Positions 30,109-35,240 of a DNA stretch of 35,240 nt are shown here, in pieces (within the stretch, counting starts at the first letter, position 1; each line of letters starts with the position of its first letter). The DNA lies in NCBI RefSeq assembly GCF_019805165.1, contig NZ_RWIJ01000044.1:8487-43726 (forward strand), read 5' to 3'. Source of the DNA: Azospirillum sp. 412522 (GTDB lineage: Bacteria > Pseudomonadota > Alphaproteobacteria > Azospirillales > Azospirillaceae). Under the pieces are notes generated by a model. It was not told the origin of the DNA, did no database searches, and saw only the letters and a program-made list of their open reading frames with translations. Position numbers and translations under genes: made by a program.

Positions 30109-30921
30109 ATGACCGAGACGACGGCCGCGCTCGAAGCGCTCCTCATGCAACGATCCCTGACCGACGCGCAGCTCGAGGCGGCAGCGGAGACGGCGGCGGA
30201 CTTCCGCATCCTGCCGGATGCGACGGTGCTCAAGATCGGCGGCCAGAGCGTCATCGACCGCGGCCGTGCCGCCGTCTACCCGCTGGTGGACGAGATCGTC
30301 GCCGCCCGCAAGTCCCATAAGCTGCTGATCGGCACCGGAGCCGGCACCCGCGCCCGCCACCTCTATTCGATCGCCGCCGGCCTCAACCTGCCGGCCGGCG
30401 TGCTGGCGCAGCTCGGCGCCTCGGTGGCCGACCAGAACGCCGCGATGCTGGGGCAGCTTCTCGCCAGGCACGGGATTTCCACGGTCGATGGCGCCGGCAT
30501 GTCGGCGGTGCCGCTCTATCTGGCCGAAGTGAGCGGCGTCGTCTTCAGTGGCATGCCGCCCTACAAGCTATGGATCCGCCCGGCCGCCGAGAGCGTGATC
30601 CCGCCCTATCGCACCGACGCCGGCTGCTTCCTCGTCGCCGAGCAGTTCGGCTGCAAGGCGATGATCTATGTGAAGGACGAGGACGGCCTCTACACCGCCA
30701 ACCCGAAGACGTCGAAGGACGCCACCTTCATCCCGAAGATCTCGGTCGACGAGATGAAGGCGAAGGGGTTGCAGGACTCGATCCTCGAATTCCCGGTGCT
30801 CGACCTGCTCCAGCAGGCCCGCCATGTCCGTCAGGTGCAGATCGTGAACGGCCTCGTCCCCGGCAACCTCACCCGCGCGCTCGCCGGCGAGCATGTCGGC
30901 ACCATCATCACCGCGCGCTGA
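30109..30921 (+). CDS. mosB: Molybdenum storage protein subunit beta
   Basis: The 270-residue protein matches, as I recall it, the Azotobacter vinelandii MosB sequence almost throughout. Examples are LMQRSLTD (12-19), ADFRILPDATVLKIGGQSVI (30-49), LLIGTGAGTRARHLYS (72-87), FSGMPPYKLWIRPAAE (146-161) and KDEDGLYTANPKTSKDATFI (189-208). It has the amino-acid-kinase (UMP-kinase-like) fold. With the alpha subunit it forms a cytoplasmic hexameric cage that packs molybdate into polyoxomolybdate clusters using ATP. The length equals that of the known protein. The ribosome site is GAGAGGGAAA. It forms an operon with mosA 12 bp downstream. A molybdenum store implies heavy need for the metal, typically nitrogenase, and fits a diazotroph. 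Confidence 0.95.
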   Translation: MTETTAALEALLMQRSLTDAQLEAAAETAADFRILPDATVLKIGGQSVIDRGRAAVYPLVDEIVAARKSHKLLIGTGAGTRARHLYSIAAGLNLPAGVLAQLGASVADQNAAMLGQLLARHGISTVDGAGMSAVPLYLAEVSGVVFSGMPPYKLWIRPAAESVIPPYRTDAGCFLVAEQFGCKAMIYVKDEDGLYTANPKTSKDATFIPKISVDEMKAKGLQDSILEFPVLDLLQQARHVRQVQIVNGLVPGNLTRALAGEHVGTIITAR

Positions 30922-30933
30922 AGGACCACCGTC

Positions 30934-31767
30934 ATGTCCGACACCACCGCCAGCATCAAGCATGTGGTCTCCCCGCTCGCGCGCCAGACCCTTCTCGACA
31001 GCGAGCTGACCCGTCCCGTCGCCGGTGTGCGGCCGATCCGGCTGCTGCCCTGGCTGCAGGTCGTCAAGATCGGCGGCCGTTCCATCATGGACCGCGGCGC
31101 CGACGCCATCCTCCCGGTCGTGAAGGAAATCCGCGAGCTGCTGCCCGAACACCGCCTGCTCATCCTGACCGGTGCCGGCATCCGCGCCCGCCACCTCTAC
31201 GGCGTCGGCCTCGACCTCGGCCTGCCGGTCGGGTCGCTCGCCCCACTCGCCGCGAGCGAGGCCGGTCAGAACGGCCACATCCTCGCCTCTCTGCTGGCGC
31301 CGGAGGGAGTCTCCTACGTCGAGCACCCGACCATCGCGAACCAGCTCGCCATCCATCTGGCGGCGGCGCGGGCGGTGGTGGGCAGCGCCTTCCCGCCCTA
31401 CGACCACCACGAGTTTCCGGGTTCGCGCATCCCGCCGCACCGGGCCGACGCCGGCGCCTTCCTGCTGGCCGACGCGCTGGGGGCTGCCGGGCTGACGATC
31501 GTCGAGGATGTGGACGGCATCTACACCACCGACCCCAACGGTCCCGACGGGGAGACTGCGGAACTGCTCGGCGAAGTGTCCGCCGCCGATCTGGCGCGGT
31601 TCGAAGGCACCCTGCCGGTGGACCGGTCGCTGCCCGAGATCATGGCGAACGCGCGTCACCTTGAGCGCGTGCAGATCGTGAATGGCCTGATGCCGGGCCG
31701 CGTGACCGCCGCGCTGCGTGGCGAGCATGTCGGAACGATCATCCGTACCGGCGCTCATCCGGCTTGA
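30934..31767 (+). CDS. mosA: Molybdenum storage protein subunit alpha
   Basis: The 277-residue protein is the alpha partner of the beta subunit just upstream. Landmarks are IKHVVSPLARQTL (8-20), RPIRLLPWLQVVKIGGRSIM (33-52), LLILTGAGIRARHLYG (75-90), LAPLAASEAGQNGHILA (102-118), SRIPPHRADAGAFLLAD (164-180) and VNGLMPGRVTAALRGEHVGT near the end. The alpha subunit carries the ATP site that drives molybdate loading in the characterised protein. At 154-163 the sequence reads PPYDHHEFPG; my memory of the A. vinelandii protein is three histidines here, so D157 may replace a cluster-contacting histidine. The start has AAGGA 7 bp upstream. A 13-bp tandem repeat spans the stop codon. Confidence 0.95.
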   Translation: MSDTTASIKHVVSPLARQTLLDSELTRPVAGVRPIRLLPWLQVVKIGGRSIMDRGADAILPVVKEIRELLPEHRLLILTGAGIRARHLYGVGLDLGLPVGSLAPLAASEAGQNGHILASLLAPEGVSYVEHPTIANQLAIHLAAARAVVGSAFPPYDHHEFPGSRIPPHRADAGAFLLADALGAAGLTIVEDVDGIYTTDPNGPDGETAELLGEVSAADLARFEGTLPVDRSLPEIMANARHLERVQIVNGLMPGRVTAALRGEHVGTIIRTGAHPA

Positions 31768-31797
31768 GTGGCCGGCTTGAGTGGCCGGCTTGAATGG
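31759..31797. repeat. Three-copy 13-bp tandem repeat across the mosA stop codon
   Basis: CCGGCTTGAGTGG occurs at 31759-31771 and 31772-31784, and with one change (CCGGCTTGAATGG) at 31785-31797. The first copy contains the mosA stop codon. The period is not a multiple of three, so the array cannot extend the protein as a regular repeat and probably arose by slippage. Confidence 0.9.
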
Positions 31798-31911
31798 CCC
31801 ATTGGTTGCGCCGCCGCCTTCCGGCCGGTATCGGTTTCGGGGAGGTAGCTGAGGACCGCTTCCTCTTCGAAATAGCCGGCCGACCCGGTGGTCGAAGGCA
31901 AACGATCAAGC

Positions 31912-31928
31912 ATTCACCATAAGTGAAT
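31912..31928. promoter_or_regulatory. Small palindrome between mosA and the Rrf2 gene
   Basis: ATTCAC and GTGAAT form a perfect 6-bp inverted repeat around CATAA in the 242-bp convergent gap (31768-32009). Both flanking genes end here, so an operator would be unexpected; it may be a weak transcript stem or chance. I see no T-run after it on either strand. Confidence 0.25.
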
Positions 31929-32009
31929 ATCTCGGTGTCAGGCTATTCCTGGTGCCGCACTTGACTTCGATGCTTGACGCGCTGCCCTGCGCATCCGGAT
32001 CGAGGGGGA

Positions 32010-32540
32010 TCAACTCGACCGCGAGGTGCGTGTCGATGTCCGGGCGCTGAAGCGGTCATGGAACCAGTGGGCGATTTCGTCGGAGAATTCCTGGGGCGCT
32101 TTCCGGCCGAATGTGTTGGCGACGTTGGCGAGCGTCTCCTGGGCCAGTACTGCCCGCATCGCCTTTTCCGCGCGAATCATCACGGCATGCACGGCGCAGA
32201 CGCCGGATGTCGCCCAGGAGGGGGGGCGCTGGCCGAACACTGCGCAGCGACCTCGGATCTCCTGGCAATCGAAAAGCGGCTTGTCGCCTTCGATCGCATC
32301 GACGATGTCCAGAAAGGTGATGTCTTCCGGAGCTTTGGCGAGCCGATAGCCGCCACGAACGCCTTCGCTGGCCATGACGAGTCCGGCTTTTTCAAGCTTC
32401 GGGAAAATCTTGGCCAGGAAGGACGGCGAGATGCCCTGCAGTTCGGCCAGGTCACGGCTGCTCAATGGCTGGTTACCCGATGAGACCAGCCAGAGAAGGC
32501 AGTGAATGCCGTACTCGACGCTGACGGTGAGATGTGCCAT
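32010..32540 (-). CDS. Rrf2-family transcriptional regulator with three candidate cluster cysteines
   Basis: The 176-residue protein begins MAHLTVSVEYGIHCLLWLV and carries the Rrf2 winged helix (SSRDLAELQGISPSFLAKIF at 27-46, then GLVMASEGVRGGYRLAKAPE). The C-terminal region holds C92, C99 and C115 (DCQ, GRCAV, GVCAV). Rrf2 proteins such as IscR and NsrR bind an iron-sulfur cluster through three cysteines; the spacing here (6 and 15 residues between) is wider than the usual 5-7 and 5, so cluster binding is plausible but unproven. Length is somewhat above the common 140-160 residues, with a Ser/Arg/Thr-rich tail. It is downstream of and on the same strand as the cupin gene. A long inverted repeat lies 25 bp before its start. 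Confidence 0.9.
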   Translation of the reverse strand: MAHLTVSVEYGIHCLLWLVSSGNQPLSSRDLAELQGISPSFLAKIFPKLEKAGLVMASEGVRGGYRLAKAPEDITFLDIVDAIEGDKPLFDCQEIRGRCAVFGQRPPSWATSGVCAVHAVMIRAEKAMRAVLAQETLANVANTFGRKAPQEFSDEIAHWFHDRFSARTSTRTSRSS

Positions 32541-32564
32541 GGCCGGTTCCGATAGGAAGCAGGG

Positions 32565-32616
32565 GAAACAGGGACTTTAATAATCCGCGTTTCAAAGCGC
32601 AAGCCGTCCCTGTTTC
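32565..32616. promoter_or_regulatory. 11-bp perfect inverted repeat between cupin and Rrf2 genes
   Basis: GAAACAGGGAC (32565-32575) and GTCCCTGTTTC (32606-32616) are exact inverted copies with a 30-bp centre. The site fills most of the 88-bp gap between the cupin stop and the Rrf2 start. No T-run follows, so an operator pair for Rrf2 autoregulation, or a long stem in the message, is more likely than a terminator. Confidence 0.5.
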
Positions 32617-32628
32617 GCAACTCCTCCG

Positions 32629-33057
32629 TCACTTTCTGTCCGGCGTGGTCAGCTCCGTATCGGCGGTGTCCACGACGAAAACGGCAAGGAGCTTCGCCGG
32701 CTCGGTGTTGCTGGCGTTGGCGCTGACCCCATGATGGTCGCCCGGCAGTTCGGTGAAGTTTTCTCCTGCCCGATAGGTTTTGGCGGGGCCGTCATTGACC
32801 TTGCTGCGGATCGACCCTTCCAGCACGGTGGCGTAGATGAGAGCCGACTTCGCATGGGTATGGGCAGGCGAGTAGCCGCCCGGACCGTATTCGACCAGCA
32901 CGCCCTTGACGCTCTTGCCGGGCACGTCGGGCAATGCATGTTCGTAAACCAGGGTCACCTTGGCATTTTTCGATTGGGGAGTGTCGGCGAGAGCCGTGGC
33001 GAACGGCAGGGCCGCGACCAGGAGGGGGGCCAGGAGGGGGACGGGAAAGCGCTTCAT
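32629..33057 (-). CDS. Secreted cupin-domain protein
   Basis: The 142-residue protein has a signal peptide (1-24, cleavage TALA|DTPQ) and a single small cupin barrel. The first cupin motif is GGYSPAHTHAKSALIYATVLEGSI (about 60-83) with two histidines; the second is YRAGENFTELPGDHHGVSAN. The histidines could hold a metal, although the glutamate of the classic first motif is not in its usual place. GAAGGAG lies 7 bp before the ATG. It is located between the NmrA-like oxidoreductase (69 bp upstream) and the Rrf2 regulator, all leftward. Periplasmic cupins of this size are common in proteobacteria, with mostly unknown functions. I assign no reaction. Confidence 0.85.
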   Translation of the reverse strand: MKRFPVPLLAPLLVAALPFATALADTPQSKNAKVTLVYEHALPDVPGKSVKGVLVEYGPGGYSPAHTHAKSALIYATVLEGSIRSKVNDGPAKTYRAGENFTELPGDHHGVSANASNTEPAKLLAVFVVDTADTELTTPDRK

Positions 33058-33126
33058 CGTTCTGCTCCTTCAGCAATCGGGGCTTCGATTGGACGCCGGG
33101 TACGGCGGCCTGTGGCGGAAAGTCGT

Positions 33127-33882
33127 TCAGGCGCCGGCCTTGGACCGTTCGAGCCAACCGGTCAGGCCCATCCGGCCGAGGCGGGCCGGGCCGGTGGGGA
33201 CCAGGGAGCGTTCGGTGACGCTGCCGCCGAAATAGCGGGCGGCTGGATCGCTGACCGCGGTGCGACGGTCGCCTACCGCCGTCAGATAACCGCCGACGAT
33301 TTCGGCGAAGAGGCCGCGGTCCGGACCGGCGATGTCGATGAGTCCGTTGAGCGGCTGCGCCAGCGCGGTCTCGGCCAGGATGGCAGCCACATCGTCGGCG
33401 GCGATCGGCTGGAACTGCACCGGTGCCAGCCGTACGGTGTCACCGTCGGCATGGCCGTCGGCGATGCCGGCGAGGAATTCCAGGAACTGGGTGGCGCGAA
33501 CGATGGTGTAGGGAATGCCGGACTCTGCGATCAGGCGTTCCTGCTCCAGCTTGGCGCGGAAATAGCCGAGGTCGCCGACGCGGTCGGTGCCGACGATCGA
33601 CAGGGCGACATGGTGGCGGACGCCGGCCTTCGTTTCGGCCTCGGCCAGATTGCGCCCGGAGGTCCGGAAGAAATCGGCCACGACCGTCTCGTCGAAGGAC
33701 GGGGCATTGGACACGTCGATGACGATTTCGGCCCCGCCCAGCGCCCCGGCCAATCCATCGCCGGTGATGGTGTTCACGCCTTTGCTGGGTGATGCGGCAA
33801 CGACTTCATGGCCACTGGCGCCCAGGGTGGCGACAAGCCTGGAACCGATCAGTCCGGTTCCACCGATGACGACGATTTTCAT
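33127..33882 (-). CDS. NmrA-like / atypical SDR NAD(P)-binding oxidoreductase
   Basis: The 251-residue protein starts with a Rossmann nucleotide motif, IGGTGLIGSRLV (6-17), and continues as an atypical SDR of the NmrA/NAD(P)H-binding type. VDVSNAPS-like and HHVALSIVGTDRV strands are present, with YTIVRATQFLEFL in the centre. The tyrosine-x3-lysine pair of classical SDRs is not in its usual place, although YFRAKLEQE at about 107-115 may substitute. Such proteins act as redox sensors or quinone/nucleoside-sugar modifying enzymes; the role here is unknown. GGAGAGGG lies 5 bp before the ATG. The promoter region holds two palindromes with an embedded promoter (33999-34063), so the gene is probably repressed by a dimeric regulator. 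Confidence 0.9.
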   Translation of the reverse strand: MKIVVIGGTGLIGSRLVATLGASGHEVVAASPSKGVNTITGDGLAGALGGAEIVIDVSNAPSFDETVVADFFRTSGRNLAEAETKAGVRHHVALSIVGTDRVGDLGYFRAKLEQERLIAESGIPYTIVRATQFLEFLAGIADGHADGDTVRLAPVQFQPIAADDVAAILAETALAQPLNGLIDIAGPDRGLFAEIVGGYLTAVGDRRTAVSDPAARYFGGSVTERSLVPTGPARLGRMGLTGWLERSKAGA

Positions 33883-33998
33883 GAGTCCCTCTCCTGTCCG
33901 ACGGGCGTCCGGCGCCCGGTTGAAAAGCCGGGAATGGCGAAAGGCGGCAGCGGGCGTTCGAACCTTGCGGATCGCCGTGATCCGTCTGCCCGGCCGAT

Positions 33999-34023
33999 AA
34001 CGCGGACTATATCAGTCTGCGTT
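33999..34023. promoter_or_regulatory. Palindromic operator 1
   Basis: AACGCGGA and TCTGCGTT are inverted arms (one mismatch) around a 9-bp centre CTATATCAG. The site overlaps the predicted -10 box (TATAGT on the minus strand, 34011-34006) of the NmrA-like gene. It is nearly the same sequence as the site 40 bp to the right. The size and symmetry are typical of TetR-family operators. Confidence 0.7.
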
Positions 34024-34034
34024 TCTGCAGGCAA
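34006..34034 (-). promoter_or_regulatory. Candidate sigma-70 promoter of the NmrA-like gene
   Basis: On the minus strand TTGCCT (34034-34029) and TATAGT (34011-34006) are separated by 17 bp, a good fit to -35 and -10 consensus. The -10 lies inside palindrome 1 and the -35 lies between the two palindromes, so a bound repressor would block polymerase. The leader to the ATG at 33882 would be about 115 nt. Confidence 0.55.
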
Positions 34035-34038
34035 GAAG

Positions 34039-34063
34039 AACGCAGACTATTTTTATCTGCGTT
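34039..34063. promoter_or_regulatory. Palindromic operator 2
   Basis: AACGCAGA and TCTGCGTT are perfect 8-bp inverted arms around the 9-bp centre CTATTTTTA. The centre-to-centre distance to operator 1 is exactly 40 bp, close to four helical turns, so two dimers would sit on nearly the same face of the DNA. Confidence 0.7.
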
Positions 34064-34306
34064 TATGGCGCCGACTGCCCACCAAGCAGGTGCAAGGCCG
34101 ATTCGGTTGACCTGGTCACCATCGCCAGACCCGACGGTCCTGGCGGCATGTCGATATAATTATGATCGTAATGATTGCCATGTATTCGCTGTTGGAGACG
34201 GCACGATGCATGTCTCGCCTGCGGGCAGGCGGCTGACCCAGCAGCCATGGCGCATCGGGTCTGACGCTCAAGCGCGACCCTGCCGATTTCTTGTGCGAAG
34301 CTCCAG

Positions 34307-34353
34307 AGGCCATCGGATGCGTCAGCAGGCATCCGATGGCCTCCGCTTTTTTC
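34307..34353 (+). terminator. Strong factor-independent terminator, rightward
   Basis: GAGGCCATCGGATGC (34307-34321) and GCATCCGATGGCCTC (34330-34344) form a perfect 15-bp stem with an 8-nt loop, followed by CGC and six T (34348-34353). The T-run is on the plus strand only, so it ends rightward transcripts. No rightward gene is recognisable before it; the neighbouring gene at 34386 runs leftward. Confidence 0.85.
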
Positions 34354-34385
34354 CTTTCGATCGCAGGCCGTGCCCGATCCCGACA

Positions 34386-35240
34386 TCAACCGAGGGTGAT
34401 GTCGGAGAGCGAAAGGACCGTGCCGTTGAACACGCCGAGCAGGCGAACCTCGGCGGCGGCCACCTGGCCGTCGCCGTTGGTGTCGATCACCTGATACAGA
34501 GCGGAACTGGTGCCGTTGTTGGCCAGAACCAGTGTGCTTGCACCGGCCGACGAGTTCGTCAGCGTACCAAGGGCGGTGCGGAAGTTCGCCAGCGCAGCAT
34601 CCGTCAGGCTGCCGCGGACCGTCGAGGACAGGCTGAGCAGTTCGCTGGTCATGCTGCCCCCGTTGATCCCTGCGGTTGCCGTGGTCAGGGCTGAATCGCC
34701 GTTCCCGTCCGCCGCAGTCCGGGCCGTACCGGTCAACTGCACCTTGTCGGTGCCCGACTGGAAGTTCGACACAGAGATGAAGCCGGTGTTCGCACCCGGC
34801 GACGCGATGTCGCTGAAGGACGAGTACACCACCGTATCGGTGCCGCTGTCCGACGCCAAGCCGATGCTGTCGCCGGTACCGGCCTGGAAGCGGATCGACC
34901 CGCCGGTCACCGAGATCGAGTCGGTGCCCGCGCCGCCGACCAGCGTCTCTATGCCGGAGACGGACATGGTCACGCCGGTGTCACCGGTGGTGATGACGTC
35001 GGTGCCGGTACCGCCGACCAGGGTCTCGAGGCCGCGCAGCAGGACCGTCGAGCCGCCGTCGCCGAGGCTGACCACATCCGTGGCCGCCCCGCCGACAACG
35101 ATCTCGATGCCGCTCTCCACCCGCATGCTCACGCCGGTGTCGCCCAGGATCACCAGATCGCTGCCCCCACCACCGGTCATGGTGTCGATGCCGCGGGTGA
35201 TGACGGTGTTGCCCGAACCACCCAGGGTCACGACGTCCGA
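34386..35240 (-). CDS. C-terminal part of a repetitive, probably type I-secreted protein (partial)
   Basis: The frame is open at the window edge (reading SDVVTLGG), so the start lies outside; 284 codons are visible. The first about 105 residues are 26-28-residue repeats of the type TDVVSLGDGGSTVLLRGLET-LVGGTG, at least four copies, resembling but not matching the canonical RTX nonapeptide (GGxGxDxUx). Then come FQAGTGDSIGLASDSGTDTV, a non-repetitive domain with VSNFQSGTDKVQLTG, and a C-terminal module with an EF-hand-like DTNGDGQVAAAEV near the end, closing in LSLSDITLG. This tail type is common in large calcium-binding proteins exported without a signal peptide by type I systems. Secretion is inferred; no transporter genes are in the window. 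Confidence 0.75.
   Translation of the reverse strand, partial: SDVVTLGGSGNTVITRGIDTMTGGGGSDLVILGDTGVSMRVESGIEIVVGGAATDVVSLGDGGSTVLLRGLETLVGGTGTDVITTGDTGVTMSVSGIETLVGGAGTDSISVTGGSIRFQAGTGDSIGLASDSGTDTVVYSSFSDIASPGANTGFISVSNFQSGTDKVQLTGTARTAADGNGDSALTTATAGINGGSMTSELLSLSSTVRGSLTDAALANFRTALGTLTNSSAGASTLVLANNGTSSALYQVIDTNGDGQVAAAEVRLLGVFNGTVLSLSDITLG

Larger units (their letters stand above)
33883..34385. other. Non-coding region with operators and an orphan terminator
   Basis: This 503-bp stretch has no convincing gene. Its left part is the leader of the NmrA-like gene, the middle carries two palindromic operators, and the right end has a strong factor-independent terminator reading rightward. 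The 240 bp between operators and terminator contain only poor frames; a lost divergent regulator or a small RNA could explain the layout. Confidence 0.6.

Noticed and set aside
34065..34694. Plus-strand frame beginning just after operator 2, considered as the missing regulator
   Set aside because: No helix-turn-helix is present, it runs through the terminator stem and then antisense into the repetitive secreted-protein gene.

Overview
The window is GC-rich chromosomal or megaplasmid DNA from a free-living, probably nitrogen-fixing alphaproteobacterium; an Azospirillum-like member of the Rhodospirillales fits best. The grounds are the base composition, the rhizobium/azospirillum style of the ABC and dehydrogenase genes, a two-partner-secretion adhesin carrying an IalB-family gene, and a molybdenum storage protein pair (mosB-mosA), which is typical of diazotrophs. 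The species is inferred, not proven. I found no rRNA, tRNA, CRISPR array or intact insertion sequence.

Region 1 (1-13770) is a catabolic island around a divergent promoter region (8373-8765). Leftward runs an ABC importer operon: permease, periplasmic binding protein, a second permease fused to a strictosidine-synthase/SMP-30-like beta-propeller lactonase, a stand-alone second propeller that has lost the expected metal ligands, a double ATPase, and finally a LysR regulator. Rightward run an aldehyde dehydrogenase, a short-chain dehydrogenase, an isocitrate/isopropylmalate-type beta-decarboxylating dehydrogenase and an ACS-family MFS permease. Together they look like uptake of a sugar or sugar-acid/lactone, lactone opening and stepwise oxidation; the substrate cannot be read from sequence. 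At the left edge lies a remnant in which a branched-chain 2-oxoacid dehydrogenase E1-beta segment is joined in frame to the second half of an E2 lipoyl domain.

Region 2 (13947-29651) is a two-partner secretion locus: a 3565-residue exoprotein (TPS domain, three GLUG modules, twenty tandem MBG repeats, C-terminal cysteine pair), its TpsB transporter overlapping the exoprotein stop codon, and an IalB-family periplasmic protein. Two homologous AraC-type regulators flank the locus and point outward. One GLUG module of the exoprotein is strongly AT-rich compared with the rest of the gene, which suggests mosaic acquisition.

Region 3 (29652-31797) holds mosB and mosA, encoding the two subunits of the molybdenum storage protein, behind an AT-rich leader with an inverted repeat spaced like a Mo-box. 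Region 4 (31798-34385) holds an Rrf2 regulator, a secreted cupin and an NmrA-like oxidoreductase, all leftward. The last is preceded by two near-identical 25-bp palindromes 40 bp apart, and beyond these stands a strong terminator with no recognisable gene before it. The window ends inside the C-terminal part of a repetitive, probably secreted, protein (34386-35240).
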